Numbered from the stretch's first letter, positions 45,339-56,852 are shown. The stretch: 64,000 bases of DNA from Theodoxus fluviatilis (GCA_034096865.1 JAWQFJ010028585.1:1-64000); one strand, 5' to 3'. Numbers and translations are program-made. Notes: generated by a model not told the origin, from the sequence alone.

Positions 45339-45699
45339 CTAAACATCATTTTCATACATTCACATACACAGGCATGCATTTTAGGACTAACAAGCTACAT
45401 GCTGTAGACTACATCAATAGCTGCAACACAGTCCTCTAGCTTTGTCAAAAGAAATGGTGCAAAAGTTTTCACTTCTAGACTTCTTGATTCGCAAGCACAA
45501 ATGAGATGAGTCTATTTGATGATATGCCCATCTATTCATTGATGGATGCATCCATCTGCCAAACTATTTCTTGCACAGCTTTCAAATTTGTCACAAGGAC
45601 GATAATATTTCGCAAGACCTTTTTAAGCATTTTTTAAAAAGATACTTTTCTCAAAGTAAGCTTTACAAAATAAAATTACACACACACACACACACACCT

Positions 45700-45700
<1 letters not shown>

Positions 45701-45732
<32 letters not shown>
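45701..45732. repeat. poly-C tract, 32 bases
   Basis: An uninterrupted C32 preceded by a short CA run. It is paired with a G32 tract at 45846-45877 on the same strand. Confidence 0.95.
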
Positions 45733-45841
45733 TGCCCCAGTGAAAACAGCAACATTAGATTATGATCCAGGTGAATTCTAGTCTACTAGAGACTTTGCCT
45801 GCAGGGTCATTCATGATCAGATTTTTTATTTTGCTGATATA

Positions 45842-45845
<4 letters not shown>

Positions 45846-45877
<32 letters not shown>
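45846..45877. repeat. poly-G tract, 32 bases
   Basis: An uninterrupted G32, 113 bp after the C32 tract. The two are complementary to each other. Confidence 0.95.
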
Positions 45878-46887
45878 CTGCAATCTCCTTTCAAGTGATC
45901 AACTTGTAACAAATTTAACTCCAAAAGGTGACTCCAAAGTAAAATTTCAAACTCAAAGTTTAGAAATAAATTCTCCACAAAATTGTAAATCATAATTTCT
46001 CAGGGAAGAAAGATACCTGATATAAAAGAAAACACAATTTCAAGACACACTGCAGCTGATTTGCCAACACATAAGACTATCTTGATAGCATTTGTACAAT
46101 GCAAATATAATTAAATTAATACCAAACAATTTCATATGCCAGCTATAGTCTACATGAAGGTATGCAAGTTGGTTAGTGAAAATATCAAATAATCTTTTTT
46201 TACACTAACACAACATAGATTTAAATATACTTTGAAATGGGAAAAGAAAGAGAAAAAAATTTCAAAGCAATGAAATGGAATCATAGCAATGGCTTACACA
46301 CTAAAGTATCAACATGTAAAATTACAATCAACAAATCTTTATCAAACCTATAATCTTATTAAACGGCAAAGGAGCTCAATTAAAATGTTCTGCTTTCTGC
46401 CAAACTGGGTTGTTCAGATTGGAAACATCATTTACCAAGTTACTGATCCATCAGTCACAGCCTCACAAGATGGGACAGCTTAGTTTTCATGACAGAATGA
46501 ATGAATGAATGAATGAATGAATGATTAATTAATGAATGAATGAATAAAGTGCTACAGCCTAGCAGCCTGTGTAAGCTATATAAGGACATTAATCATGAAA
46601 TCACTAGAATAGTTAGAATATGACCAAGTTGTGTCCCCTAATTATTTGAAACAAAACACATAGAGAGATGTGGTGGGTCAATTCTTATCCCTAACCCACA
46701 GGGGGATTTTACTGACAGAGGCAGAGAACGACAGAGGCATCCCTCATGTAGTCAGACGGAAACAATCAGCTCCAAGACTTTTCCAAACTGAAATCAGCTA
46801 CAGTGTGTCTTTTGGCGTTGAAGTTAGCCATACTCCAGGAAGAGGAAAAATAAAACATGAGGCCTTGGATCATTCCCCACAATTTAC

Positions 46888-46995
46888 CAGAGGGGCAATC
46901 TAATGGGACCACGCTTTGGGGCATCTATGGCATCAATGGTACTTTGATCCACCAGCTCAAACTCCTCCTCACTATCCATATTGACATCCTTCTCA
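46888..46995 (-). CDS. ATG16L1: ATG16L1 cassette exon B (acidic, optional)
   Basis: 108 nt with both ends in phase 2, a TTTCAG acceptor and a TG|GTAAAT donor. It encodes EKDVNMDSEEEFELVDQSTI, then DAIDAPKRGPIRLPL. It shares the acidic-then-DAPK-GP layout with cassette A and so is probably a tandem exon duplicate. Using A, B, both or neither preserves the reading frame. Confidence 0.75.
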
Positions 46996-48088
46996 CTGAA
47001 AGACAAAGGCAGCAAAGTCTTCAAGGCGTTTCCAAAAGCACATGCATGAAGCAGCACTAGCAAAGCTGGGAGTTCCCCATTGAGCAAGCTCACAGAAGCA
47101 AAGAAAAAATTTGAAGAAGAAGATGCTGCAACTGCAAGTGAAGAGACATCTACTAAAGTATTCTTTCCAAAAAGGTCTCCATTTTTCAAAAAGAGAAGTT
47201 CTTTTAATTCATAGAATGCCCCAGAGCCTGATAAGATCATTCCACAATTCAATGTTTGGGTGAAAATAATCTAAATGCCTATAGATGCAAAAATGGTTGC
47301 TGTATTGTTGAAATTGTTTCATCCATGGCAAGCTACAATCACCAAAAGCTTAAGCTATCCATTTAGCATAGTAGTTAACTTGGCAAACTTTGTAATCGGC
47401 CTATTCAGTTTATCACAAAGTGCAACTATGGGAAGTTTCAGACTGGAGGCTAAAATCTTGAAAAGTCTCTACAAGAGGTAATAATGTGTAACTAGATAAA
47501 AATCTAACAAGATAAGACCACCTGTCATTCTGATGATAGAAGTAAGCAAATCTGGCTTATGTGTGCCAAGGTCATGGGATGAAATTATTAAAACATAAAG
47601 AAATGTCAAGCTCCTACTCTGAGCAAGGAAGTTAAAATTGCAACATTGACCTTTTTATCCAGGATATTTCAATCAGTACATTTTTGCCATCATGGAGTGT
47701 TTCAGATTCTTAGGTCAAGCAATAAATAAAGAAAATGGGGTTGTTCATGTTTTAGACAGAGGTACCTTTACATCAAAGAACACAAATTCAGTAGGCTTCC
47801 AACCACCAACTGTTGGCCAGCTAAATACATATTGGCATAACAACTCCCATTCAATGAATCAAAATAGAACCGTTATATTTTCAAACCAATATTTTCACTC
47901 CATATGGTTAAATATTCCTTTCTGTTTAATCCTTTTCATCTTCTCAACAAAAATGCATATCACATTTCATGAAAGTGTAAAAGAACAAAATTAATCACAA
48001 TAAATTTTGGTTCAAACAAAAGTACGGAAGAAAAATGAAATGGAGAGAAACTTCCCACAATACCAAACAAGAAGGGCAAAGCCCATAC

Positions 48089-48904
48089 GACTCACATGCT
48101 TGACCTTGACCTTTATATGACCTTGACCTTCAGGTGACCTTCAAGGTCAAGGTCAAACAACTAAACCTACCAATGACATCATACACTAAGAAATGCTTTA
48201 CACTTTTTTCCTACCAAAATACATGTGACCTTGACCCAAGGTCATGCAACACAAAGCTGTTAATTCAAGACATAGGAAGCACAATGGTGCTTATTGGCAC
48301 TTTCTACCATGAGATATGGCCACTTTTAGTGGTTCACTACCCCATTTTGGTCACATTTCATAAGGGTCAAATGAACCTTGACCTTGATGATATGTGACCA
48401 AATGTGTCTCATGATGAAAGTATAACATGTGCCCCACATAATTATTAAGTTTGAAACAGTTATCTTCCATAGTTCAGGGTCAAGGTCACTTTAAAATATG
48501 TATACAATCCAACTTTGAAGAGCTCCTGTGACCTTGACCTTGAAGCAAGGTCAACCAAACTGGTATCAAAAGATAGGGATTACTTTGCCCTATATACCAT
48601 ATATAGGTCAGGTATCCAATCTCAAAAACTTCAGAGAAAATTGAGAAAATGTGAAAAATGACTGTTTTTTAGACAACATTTATGGCCCCTGCGACCTTGA
48701 CCTTGAAGCAAGGTTAAGTCACTATGTATGTTTTTTGAGGCCTTGTCATCATACACCATCATGCCACATTTGGTATTGATAGACTTAATAGTCTCCAAGA
48801 AAAATCCAACGTTAAAGTTTTCAGACTCCCGGACGCCCGGACCGGACACCCGGACGGACGAAAGGGGTGAGTACATAGACTCACTTTTGCTTCGCATGTG
48901 AGTC
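48089..48904. mobile_element. 816 bp non-autonomous element rich in TGACCTTGACC motifs
   Basis: The ends GACTCACATGC (48089) and GCATGTGAGTC (48904) are inverted copies. The interior has repeated TGACCTTGACC or its complement at about 48109-48160, 48225-48245, 48376, 48480, 48530-48555 and 48690-48715. Near the right end is a GC-rich CCGGACGCCCGGACCGGACA patch. No ORF. Confidence 0.75.
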
Positions 48905-49209
48905 AAAAACTATCAATTTGTTTGATGAACTAGAAAGCTACAAACACACCAAATATTTACAAATCTACGATTCTATGACAAACTAATTCATCCCCAATCA
49001 AAGCTGGATAAGATGGGGATTAGATGAACAGTTGTTGGGAAAAGCAAAACTGAAGCACAGAACTGCCCATTACTAGGATGACCTCTAGATCTACAATACT
49101 GAAATCAGCCAAGGCGTGCCTTCAAAACTCTCAAATAAAACCAACTCCAAACAGATGCAAAAGAACTTGGGAGAGGGAGATATTTTTTTTCTTCTTTCCA
49201 ACAAATTAC

Positions 49210-49305
49210 CGGTTGTTCATTTTAGTGGGACCAAGCTTTGGGGCATCAACAGAATCTAGGTGTACTACCTCATAATCATTCTCACACTCTTCATCTTCAT
49301 CACAG
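49210..49305 (-). CDS. ATG16L1: ATG16L1 cassette exon A (acidic, optional)
   Basis: 96 nt with both ends in phase 2, a TTTCAG acceptor and a CG|GTAATT donor. It encodes CDEDEECENDYEVVHLDSVD, then APKLGPTKMNN. Inclusion keeps frame between exons d and e, since CG plus the next G still gives Arg. It is homologous to cassette B through EFELV/DYEVV and DAPK-GP. I know no vertebrate counterpart at this position. Strong Asp/Glu content and clean splice sites argue that it is a real exon. Confidence 0.75.
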
Positions 49306-49524
49306 CTGAAAGACAAATGTGATAATCTCTTCAAGCCATCAAAAAAAAGTGCATAGTATAGAGGAAGCAAGCTTGGAAAAGTGAAACAGAAAGGTGCCTC
49401 CCTTTGAGCAAGCTCACAGAAGCACACACACAACTTTGAAGAAAAAAAAATAAAGAAAAAGGTGTATTTAAGGTTTCATGACCACACAAAAATGATGGTA
49501 GGTAGGTCAATTTTTTTTTAAATA

Positions 49525-50088
<564 letters not shown>

Positions 50089-50242
50089 AAGTAAAAAAAA
50101 ACTATAGGGTTGGTGAAAAAAGTAGAGATGGTTGGGAAACCCCTAAACACACCTCTTCTTTCTTTGCCTTACAATGAAAAATATGAGTCAAGCAAAAATT
50201 TAAGAAATTTAAACTAATTTCTATGTTTTCCTAACATACTTA

Positions 50243-50442
50243 CCAGTAGACAAACCAGTGATATATGACCTTTTGACCTCGAAAAAAGAATTTGCATAAT
50301 TCATACCCACGTGACTGTCTGCCCCGGCCAATCCGGTCGCTTAGACATAGGCAGGGGCGCCAGTCAAGGGGAGGTAACTCCCAAGACCACGATAGCCATG
50401 CCTATATAAGCGCCAGCAGACAGTCACCAAACCCTCTTTGAC
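50243..50442 (+). repeat. DIRS left inverted terminal repeat
   Basis: It reads inward from ACCAGTAGACAAACCAGTGA. The inverted partner is 55722-55921. It contains GCCTATATAAGCGCC, a likely core promoter pointing into the element. Confidence 0.93.
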
Positions 50443-50496
50443 ACCGCCGAGAAAACTCGAGCAAATGCACAAACGGGGAGGTGGGTGGGACAGTAA

Positions 50497-50594
50497 TTTG
50501 TCTACTGGTAAGTATGTTAGGAAAACATAGAAATTAGTTTAAATTTCTTAAAGTTTTCCACACATACTGTACCAGTAGACAAACCAGTGATATG
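50497..50594. other. DIRS internal complementary region
   Basis: The first half (TTTGTCTACTGGTAAGTATG...) is the complement of the left terminus and the second half (GTTTTCCACACATACTGTAC...) of the right terminus. They meet at TTAAAG. This region templates circularisation of DIRS cDNA. Confidence 0.88.
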
Positions 50595-50983
50595 ATTGCC
50601 CAGCAATGGGCGGTGGGTTGTGCATAAACACCTGACCCACAGAAAAAACTACTCACACTCAAACACGAAGAGCCGAATCCGCAACAACCAACTTGTTGAT
50701 GCCCAAGGTGTCGTTGACATGACGAACTTGAACCTCACACAGTTAAAGCGTGTAAACACAGTCACTGCACCAGCAGACCGCCCTCATAAAGTGAACCAAA
50801 GAGATACTCTTGGGAAACGCTACAGAGGTGGCAACCTTGCGGAGTACATGAGTCCGAGAGGCACCAGCAGAAGGATCAACAACACATTCTAGGGATACGA
50901 CCTAGAAAACGGAGAAGCAGAAAACCCATCCCACAGAGGAGGAAAGATCTGACTATGTGCAAAACAAACGAGAAAACAAGGAA
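50595..50983. other. short non-coding gap where the DIRS recombinase would be expected
   Basis: No ORF with tyrosine-recombinase R-H-R-Y motifs. Only short shadow ORFs occur. Confidence 0.6.
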
Positions 50984-53767
50984 CTAGCCAGGTGATCCTG
51001 TGTTGGAAAGAAGCCAAGCAGAAAGGTTCAACAAGTGAACATTCGGATGGCCAATTCCCGAACGAGGTTGCACGAGAGTGCACGCAGAGAGATGAAGCTC
51101 GATGTGCTCCCCATCGGCCAGAGCCAGCAGATCAGGGAACCAGGAAGCTCTAGGCCAGAAAGGCGCGACCAGGATCATGCGAGGACGCTCCAGGACGACC
51201 TTGGCCAACACCCTCGGAAGAAGCCGCGTGGGAGGGAAAGCGTAGACTTCCATGCCCGACCACGACCTAGCAAAGGCATCCCGCCCGAGAGCCTGTGGAT
51301 CATGCATAGGGGAGAAGTAACACGGCAAACGCGTGTTGAACCGGGTGGCGAACAGATCCACCATCGGCTTGCCCCAGCGAAGCCACACCTGCTCTAGAGC
51401 CTGATGCGCTACAGTCCACTCTGTAGGCAGAACCTGATTCCTCCGGTTTAGGTGATCCGCCAGCACATTCAACTTTCCAGGAATGAATTCCGTGGAAATG
51501 GAAATGCCATGGGAATCAGCCCAAACCAGAATCTCCTCAGCTTTCAGAGACAACGACGTAGAAACTGTGCCTCCTTGATGCCTGAGATAACTCAGGCATG
51601 TGACATTGTCACCTGAGACTGTTACGTGCCGATTCCTCAAGACTGACAGTAACCCCTGGAGAGAGAGAAAAACTGCTTCCATCTCCAGAAAGTTGATGTG
51701 CAGCCGCGACTCGCTCAGAGACCACAGACCGGACACCGAGTCCGTGTCTGTGTGCCCACCCCAACCGTTCCTCGAAGCGTCTGTGAACAGATAGACGATA
51801 GGACCCTGGGGACGGATAGGGACAGAAGAATGGAGCCATGTCACGTCCATCCAACGCAAAGTGGCTTCCCGAAACCAGTCTCCCAGAACCACCATCTGAT
51901 CAAAATCGGAGCAGTCGGAGACCCGGCTGGCAAGCTGCCTCTGAAGGGGTCGTTTGGCGACCCGTGCCAAAGGCAACAGGGTAGCCATCGACTCCATCTT
52001 GCCAAGCAAGGAGAGAAGAGCACGATAGGGAGCGCTCTCCACACCACGTAAGTGAGAGTGTAGGTCTGACAACGACCGCAACCTGTCCGCGGACGGACGG
52101 ACAGAGAAGGCGAGAGTGTCGAACTGCATGCCGAGGTACTGGAATGAAGTTGACGGAAGGAAGTCAGACTTTTTCAACGAGAAGTTGAAACCAAGGCCTT
52201 GTGCAAGTTGGACCACCGTTTCTGTGTCCTGGGCACACTGCCGAGACGAGCGATGTAAAATCAACCAATCGTCCAGGTACATCCGCAAACGCACTCCCCT
52301 GCCCCTCACCAACATCGCCAACTGTTTGGTGATCTTGGTGAAAATGAAAGGGGCAGTAGACAGACCAAAAGGTAGGAAAACGAATTGAAAAACCCGGTCT
52401 CCCCAGACGAAACGCAGATACTTCCTCATGTCCGGATGCATCGAGACATGGAAGTACGCATCCTGCAGGTCCAATGACGTGGCACAATCGCCAGGGCGAA
52501 TTGCATCACGCACCGACCTGGAAGACTCCATCTTAAAAGGCATCTCGCGAACAGACTTGTTCAACCGCGAGAGGTCTAGAACCGGGCGAAACCCACCGGA
52601 ATGTTTTGCAACCGCGAAAATTCTGGAGTAAAACCCCGGTGAGGCAAGAGACACCTCCTGAACAACCTGCTTGACCAGCAGAGAAGCGACTTCCTCGTCC
52701 AACACCTTCACCTTCTCAGGGTGAAAGGGTTTAGGAAAAGCAAGAGGCTCAAGTGACAGACGCGGAGGAGTCATGAACGGAATTTTATATCCGTCCCGCA
52801 CCACCCTCAGAATAGCGCTGTCGTGAACTTGTCGACGCCACACGGCATAAGCCTGTTGCAGAGCGTGTGACCGCGTAGGAGAAGAACAAAGTCCGCGCGG
52901 CAGAAGACTGGGATCGCGCACCTGAAAGGGCCGAAACACAGCCGCGCCAAACGGTTCCTCACCGGAAGAGTCCACAGACAGAGAAAGATAGGAGCTTTGG
53001 TTAACCGACCCAACGTCCCACCCCTCTTCCGCAGCCGCAGTGGAACCAGGGTCCGAGAACCGATCGTGCCAACTCGCTGGGCTCTGATCCGGTCGTTCTA
53101 GACTCGCCTCCCCGCAGGGAGAAACACAGTCGACAACCGTGGAGCCAGAGGAGAAAACCGACCCATGACCGCGCTGCACTGGTCCTCTTGACCATACGGA
53201 AGCGCGGGGCCGGGGCCCATGGGAGTGCACAGAAAGGAGGGCGGCATGATCACCAGACCAAGCAGTGCTTGCTGAATGGCTGGGAGCCACGCTCTGCCGT
53301 GACCCCACCGCCGAGATCGACCTTACGGGAGCGAGGTAAGGGCGCCACTCCACCCTGCTCGACCTGGCGGGAGCGCGGGGGCGGGGCACAGGGGAGTGCA
53401 CGGGAAGGGAGGCGGCGCGCTCACCGAACCAAACAGCGCCAGCTGAAAGGCTGGGGGCAGCGCTCTGCCTAGGCCCCACCGCAGAGCTCGACCTTGCGGG
53501 AGCGCGGTGAGAGTGCCGCTCCGCCCTGCTCGACCTGATGGGAGCGCAGTGGGAGGAGTGCACGGGAAGGGAGGCGGCACGCTCAACCGGACCAAGCAGT
53601 GACAACTGGATGGCCGGGAGCTCCGATATGCCCTGGCCTAACCGCAAGCTCGACCTTGCGGGAGCGCGGTGGGAGGAGTGCATGGGAAGGGAGGCGGCAC
53701 GCTCAACCGGACCAAGCAGTGTCAGCTGGATGGCCGGGAGCTCCGATCTGCCCTGGCCTAACCGCAA
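50984..53767 (-). CDS. DIRS reverse transcriptase-RNase H polyprotein
   Basis: 927 codons without interruption. Residues 1-330 are low-complexity, with degenerate 40-residue repeats (LGQGRSELPAIQL, GPVERAASLPMHSSHRAPAR). RT follows: PFMTPPRLSLEPLAFPKPF, GGFRPVLDLSRLNK, CATSLDLQDAYFHV, FQFVFLPFGLSTAPFIFTK and the catalytic RMYLDDWLILH at about residue 498. RNase H: YLFTDASRNGWGGH at about 659, HINFLEMEAVFL, VSGDNVTCLSYL and NVLADHLNR. This is the DIRS/Ngaro RT-RH arrangement. The frame is open upstream through a minisatellite, so the true start is uncertain. The protein would copy element RNA into DNA, but integration needs a recombinase not encoded here. Confidence 0.92.
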   Translation of the reverse strand: MRLGQGRSELPAIQLTLLGPVERAASLPMHSSHRAPARSSLRLGQGISELPAIQLSLLGPVERAASLPVHSSHCAPIRSSRAERHSHRAPARSSSAVGPRQSAAPSLSAGAVWFGERAASLPVHSPVPRPRAPARSSRVEWRPYLAPVRSISAVGSRQSVAPSHSASTAWSGDHAALLSVHSHGPRPRASVWSRGPVQRGHGSVFSSGSTVVDCVSPCGEASLERPDQSPASWHDRFSDPGSTAAAEEGWDVGSVNQSSYLSLSVDSSGEEPFGAAVFRPFQVRDPSLLPRGLCSSPTRSHALQQAYAVWRRQVHDSAILRVVRDGYKIPFMTPPRLSLEPLAFPKPFHPEKVKVLDEEVASLLVKQVVQEVSLASPGFYSRIFAVAKHSGGFRPVLDLSRLNKSVREMPFKMESSRSVRDAIRPGDCATSLDLQDAYFHVSMHPDMRKYLRFVWGDRVFQFVFLPFGLSTAPFIFTKITKQLAMLVRGRGVRLRMYLDDWLILHRSSRQCAQDTETVVQLAQGLGFNFSLKKSDFLPSTSFQYLGMQFDTLAFSVRPSADRLRSLSDLHSHLRGVESAPYRALLSLLGKMESMATLLPLARVAKRPLQRQLASRVSDCSDFDQMVVLGDWFREATLRWMDVTWLHSSVPIRPQGPIVYLFTDASRNGWGGHTDTDSVSGLWSLSESRLHINFLEMEAVFLSLQGLLSVLRNRHVTVSGDNVTCLSYLRHQGGTVSTSLSLKAEEILVWADSHGISISTEFIPGKLNVLADHLNRRNQVLPTEWTVAHQALEQVWLRWGKPMVDLFATRFNTRLPCYFSPMHDPQALGRDAFARSWSGMEVYAFPPTRLLPRVLAKVVLERPRMILVAPFWPRASWFPDLLALADGEHIELHLSACTLVQPRSGIGHPNVHLLNLSAWLLSNTGSPG

Positions 53768-53996
53768 GCTCGACCTTGCGGGAGCGCAGTGGGAGGCCTA
53801 ACCGCAAGCTCGACCTTGCGGGAGCGCGGTGGGAGGCCTAACCGCAAGCTCGACCTTGCGGGAGCGCGGTGGGAGGCCTAACCGCAAGCTCGACCTTGCG
53901 GGAGCGCGGTTGGAGGCCTAACCGCAAGCTCGACCTTGCGGGAGCGCGGTGGGAGGCCTAACCGCAAGCTCGACCTTGTGGGAGCGCGGTGGTAGT
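53640..53996. repeat. 40 bp minisatellite at the DIRS ORF start
   Basis: The unit CCTAACCGCAAGCTCGACCT plus TGCGGGAGCGCGGTGGGAGG repeats about six times from about 53757 to 53996, nearly unchanged. It derives from larger 120 bp repeats that encode the repeated N-terminal residues. Confidence 0.92.
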
Positions 53997-55721
53997 AGTA
54001 GTGCACGGGAAGGGAGGCGGCACGCTCTACCGAACCAAGCAGTGACAGCTGGATGGTCGGGAGCTCCGCTCTGCCTGGTCTAACCGCAAGCTCAACCCGG
54101 GGGGAGCGCGGGACCGCCTTCCGTCAGAAAAGCCTCATCGCGCCTCTATCCGAGGGCGCGGGAACTGGCCACAACTGACCGCACTATACGTACCAGACCG
54201 AGCCGACCTGCTCGCACCCTTGCCCAGGAGCCAGAAACCACAAATCCAGGCAAGGCAGGTCCCAGTCTGACCAGGCTGACCCGACCAGCCGGACACGCGG
54301 TGCGCAGGGTTCACGTAGTGCAAAAGGCTGAAAGCAAAACAAAACCGTGGTCTGACCTGCGGAAAGAAACAGAAGCGGAGAAGACAGCAAACGCCTCTCC
54401 CACATGCACGGGACAGAGGAGGGGCCGGGCTAGAAACCCCCCTCGCCCCCACCCACCAACAGAGAAAGCAAATGCAGGCCCAGCACAGCGTCCACCATCT
54501 AGCAGACCGCGTGTAGGGCCTAACAACCACAGCGTGCCACGACCGAACTCCGCAGCGCCACCTATCAAGACAGGAAACGCCGCGGAAACACGCTAAACCG
54601 ACCGACATGTGAGCTCAAGAGAAGGAATGATTCTTTTAAGCAGAAACACTCACTCCTCATGAGCTAGAAACCTCCCTTCTCCCAATGTCACTGCCCCAGG
54701 GTGGCGACGTCAGAGTGCGCACCCACGCCAGCGTGAAGGAGGGATGCCCTTAATGCTCACCCCCAGGCGCCCGCCAGACGCCCGGGAATAGCGCACAAAG
54801 AGGTAACAACAGGGAACGCGAAGACAACCCTGATAAAACAAGAGGGCGATAGCCCCAAAATCTGCCTAGGCGCAGACGACGCGGCAAACGCCGTCCTTCG
54901 CCCCAAGGCAGACTGAGAAGCAGCAAGCAAACACGCGAACGCCAAGTCTAACCAAACAACGGGTTAGACAAGGCAGCCGCCACCACCACCAGCCGAACGA
55001 GCAAACGCGGAAACAGCCGCAGAGTACACGTTCGAAACAGACCAAGTGGGAAAAACAGAACAGTAACAGTAGCTTGCGAGAACGAAAAATTCGCAGCGCC
55101 GACTGACGTCACAGGAACAACCGCGGGCACACGCGAAACGACCACGCGCGTGCCACCAAAGCAAGACAAGCAAACAAGCGAAACACCAGCCTGTCGTCGC
55201 TCCAAGACGAGCAACTACTCCCCAACACACCCGAGAAGTAGCGCTTGCACTAAACGTCCAAGCGCTCAAGTCCCAAACACACACACAAGCGTTCAAACTA
55301 ACGCAACAGCGGCACGCCTCTATCCGCCATCTTACCGAGGCGGGAAAGACGAAAGAGGCGCGTGGAAGCGAGACGCCATTACTGCGCACGGGACGCAAAA
55401 ACCTCACGTACGTCGAGTAAGGCGAACCACACAGTGACAAGCGAAGACAAGCAAACAGCAAGTCGTCGCTAGAACTGAAAGAAAACGAGTAGCGACACAC
55501 CACAGCAACTACAAAGCCTCCAGCGCGTGCACTCAAAAACCCAGAGCGACTAAGCCAAACGAAAGCGTCAAAAACAGACGCAAGCAAAGCGGCAAGCCGC
55601 AAACTTCCCTTAAACTCCAGCGAAGGGAAACTGCAAACTCCACACCAAACAAAGTAGCTCGAGTAATCCACGCACGAAGTATCCACGTGTGAGCGAAACG
55701 CGACAGCAGTTTCGAAAAAGT
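53997..55721 (-). other. DIRS 5' region, GC-rich, no recognised protein
   Basis: Minus-strand ORFs at 54135-54608 and 54964-55725 are open but Cys/Ser/Val/Phe-rich and unlike known gag proteins. Composition rather than coding may keep them open. A DIRS ORF1 would be expected here. Confidence 0.4.
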
Positions 55722-55921
55722 TCAAAGAGGGTTTGGTGACTGTCTGCTGGCGCTTATATAGGCATGGCTATCGTGGTCTTGGGAGTTACCTCCCCTTGAC
55801 TGGCGCCCCTGCCTATGTCTAAGCGACCGGATTGGCCGGGGCAGACAGTCACGTGGGTATGAATTATGCAAATTCTTTTTTCGAGGTCAAAAGGTCATAT
55901 ATCACTGGTTTGTCTACTGGT
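55722..55921 (-). repeat. DIRS right inverted terminal repeat
   Basis: The inverted copy of 50243-50442, with no difference seen by eye. It is the 5' end of the element in the coding direction, and its TATATAAG box is placed to drive the RT ORF. Confidence 0.93.
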
Positions 55922-56537
55922 ACAGTATGTGTGGAAAACCAATGCATTCAATCTTACCTTTAAAACCAATGATTACAGTGACTGATAATGATTTAATGAT
56001 GAGAAATAGTCAGACAGATGACAGACAATACGGAACATTCCTGATAATGAGGTCAAAATGACCCACTGTCAGCATACTGGGTGGCCTGGTCTGTCCATGA
56101 TTTTTTTAATCAGAAAAAATGTTCTCCTCCATGGAATACCAAGCATGCTCAGTCACATCCAAGGAAGTCCATCAGTGCCAGTGTAACTCCACAGTCTTCT
56201 CAAATGGGGGTTGATAACACATAACCTCCTACATTGCCACACTCCGCCCCTTGCTGCCATTCCCATAAAGCCCCTAGCTCAGTAGCTGCCAGCTATGCCT
56301 CAGCTACTCCATGTTTTCTTCCCAGAACTCATTCCTCTAAATTGGAACTCATGTTATTCCTCACATAATCACTAAATTTAGAACAACAGGTGAAAGGGAA
56401 ATTTTCAGAGCAAGCCCAGCTTTTCCTTTGTAGTAAGGGGCAGTACTGGAATGGCACAAATAGTGCAGTGTAGCCATATGGGACATTATATGTTTCATCC
56501 AAGGCTTTCAACTTGTCCTTGGTTCATGGTCACCTAC

Positions 56538-56698
56538 CTGATGTTGCGGTCATTCTCCTCATTGAGGATGTCAGCGTCCTGAGCCTTAATGGCCATCAGA
56601 CGCTTGACCAGATCCGCATTTTCATCCACTGTGGCCTTGTACCTGTTCTCCAAGGCTGCGTACACCATTTGCAGCGCTTGGTGCTCATCCTTCAGCAT
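56538..56698 (-). CDS. ATG16L1: ATG16L1 exon d: end of coiled coil, WIPI2-binding zone
   Basis: 161 nt, phase 0 to 2. It encodes MLKDEHQALQMVYAALENRY, a helical stretch, and KAQDADILNEENDRNI. It aligns closely with LKDEYDALQITFTALE ... AEKAQEANRLNAENEKDS of vertebrates. The acidic LNEEND segment corresponds to the glutamates that bind WIPI2. The donor AG|GTAGGT can join directly to exon e (restoring R-R-R-Q) or to either cassette exon. Confidence 0.95.
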
Positions 56699-56846
56699 CT
56701 GAAGATGCAAAGTGAGACAGCAATTGGATCTATGATCTGTATCAGTGTATGCCATCACTATTTGCATCCATGTTACACGTACGCTTTCCCTACTCTCATG
56801 ACTCTTGACATCCATTTTCCTACATGCAGTATCATGCTCTCTGTGT

Positions 56847-56852
56847 GTGTGT

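Larger units (their letters stand above)
50199..55939 (-). mobile_element. DIRS-type retrotransposon with inverted terminal repeats, tyrosine recombinase absent
   Basis: Inverted terminal repeats of about 200 bp (50243-50442 and 55722-55921) are identical by eye and include a TATATAAG box. Short unique extensions lie at each end. An internal complementary region at 50497-50594 is complementary to both termini joined together, which is the diagnostic DIRS architecture. One long ORF encodes RT and RNase H. Only about 390 bp separate that ORF from the internal complementary region, too little for the roughly 1 kb tyrosine recombinase. It is GC-rich compared with the AT-rich intron around it. It sits in the ATG16L1 intron between exon d and cassette A, same strand. 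Confidence 0.9.

Noticed and set aside
54964..55725. 253-codon Cys/Ser/Phe-rich minus ORF at the 5' side of the DIRS element
   Set aside because: It has no recognisable motif and the composition expected of a random frame in GC-rich DNA; not called as gag.
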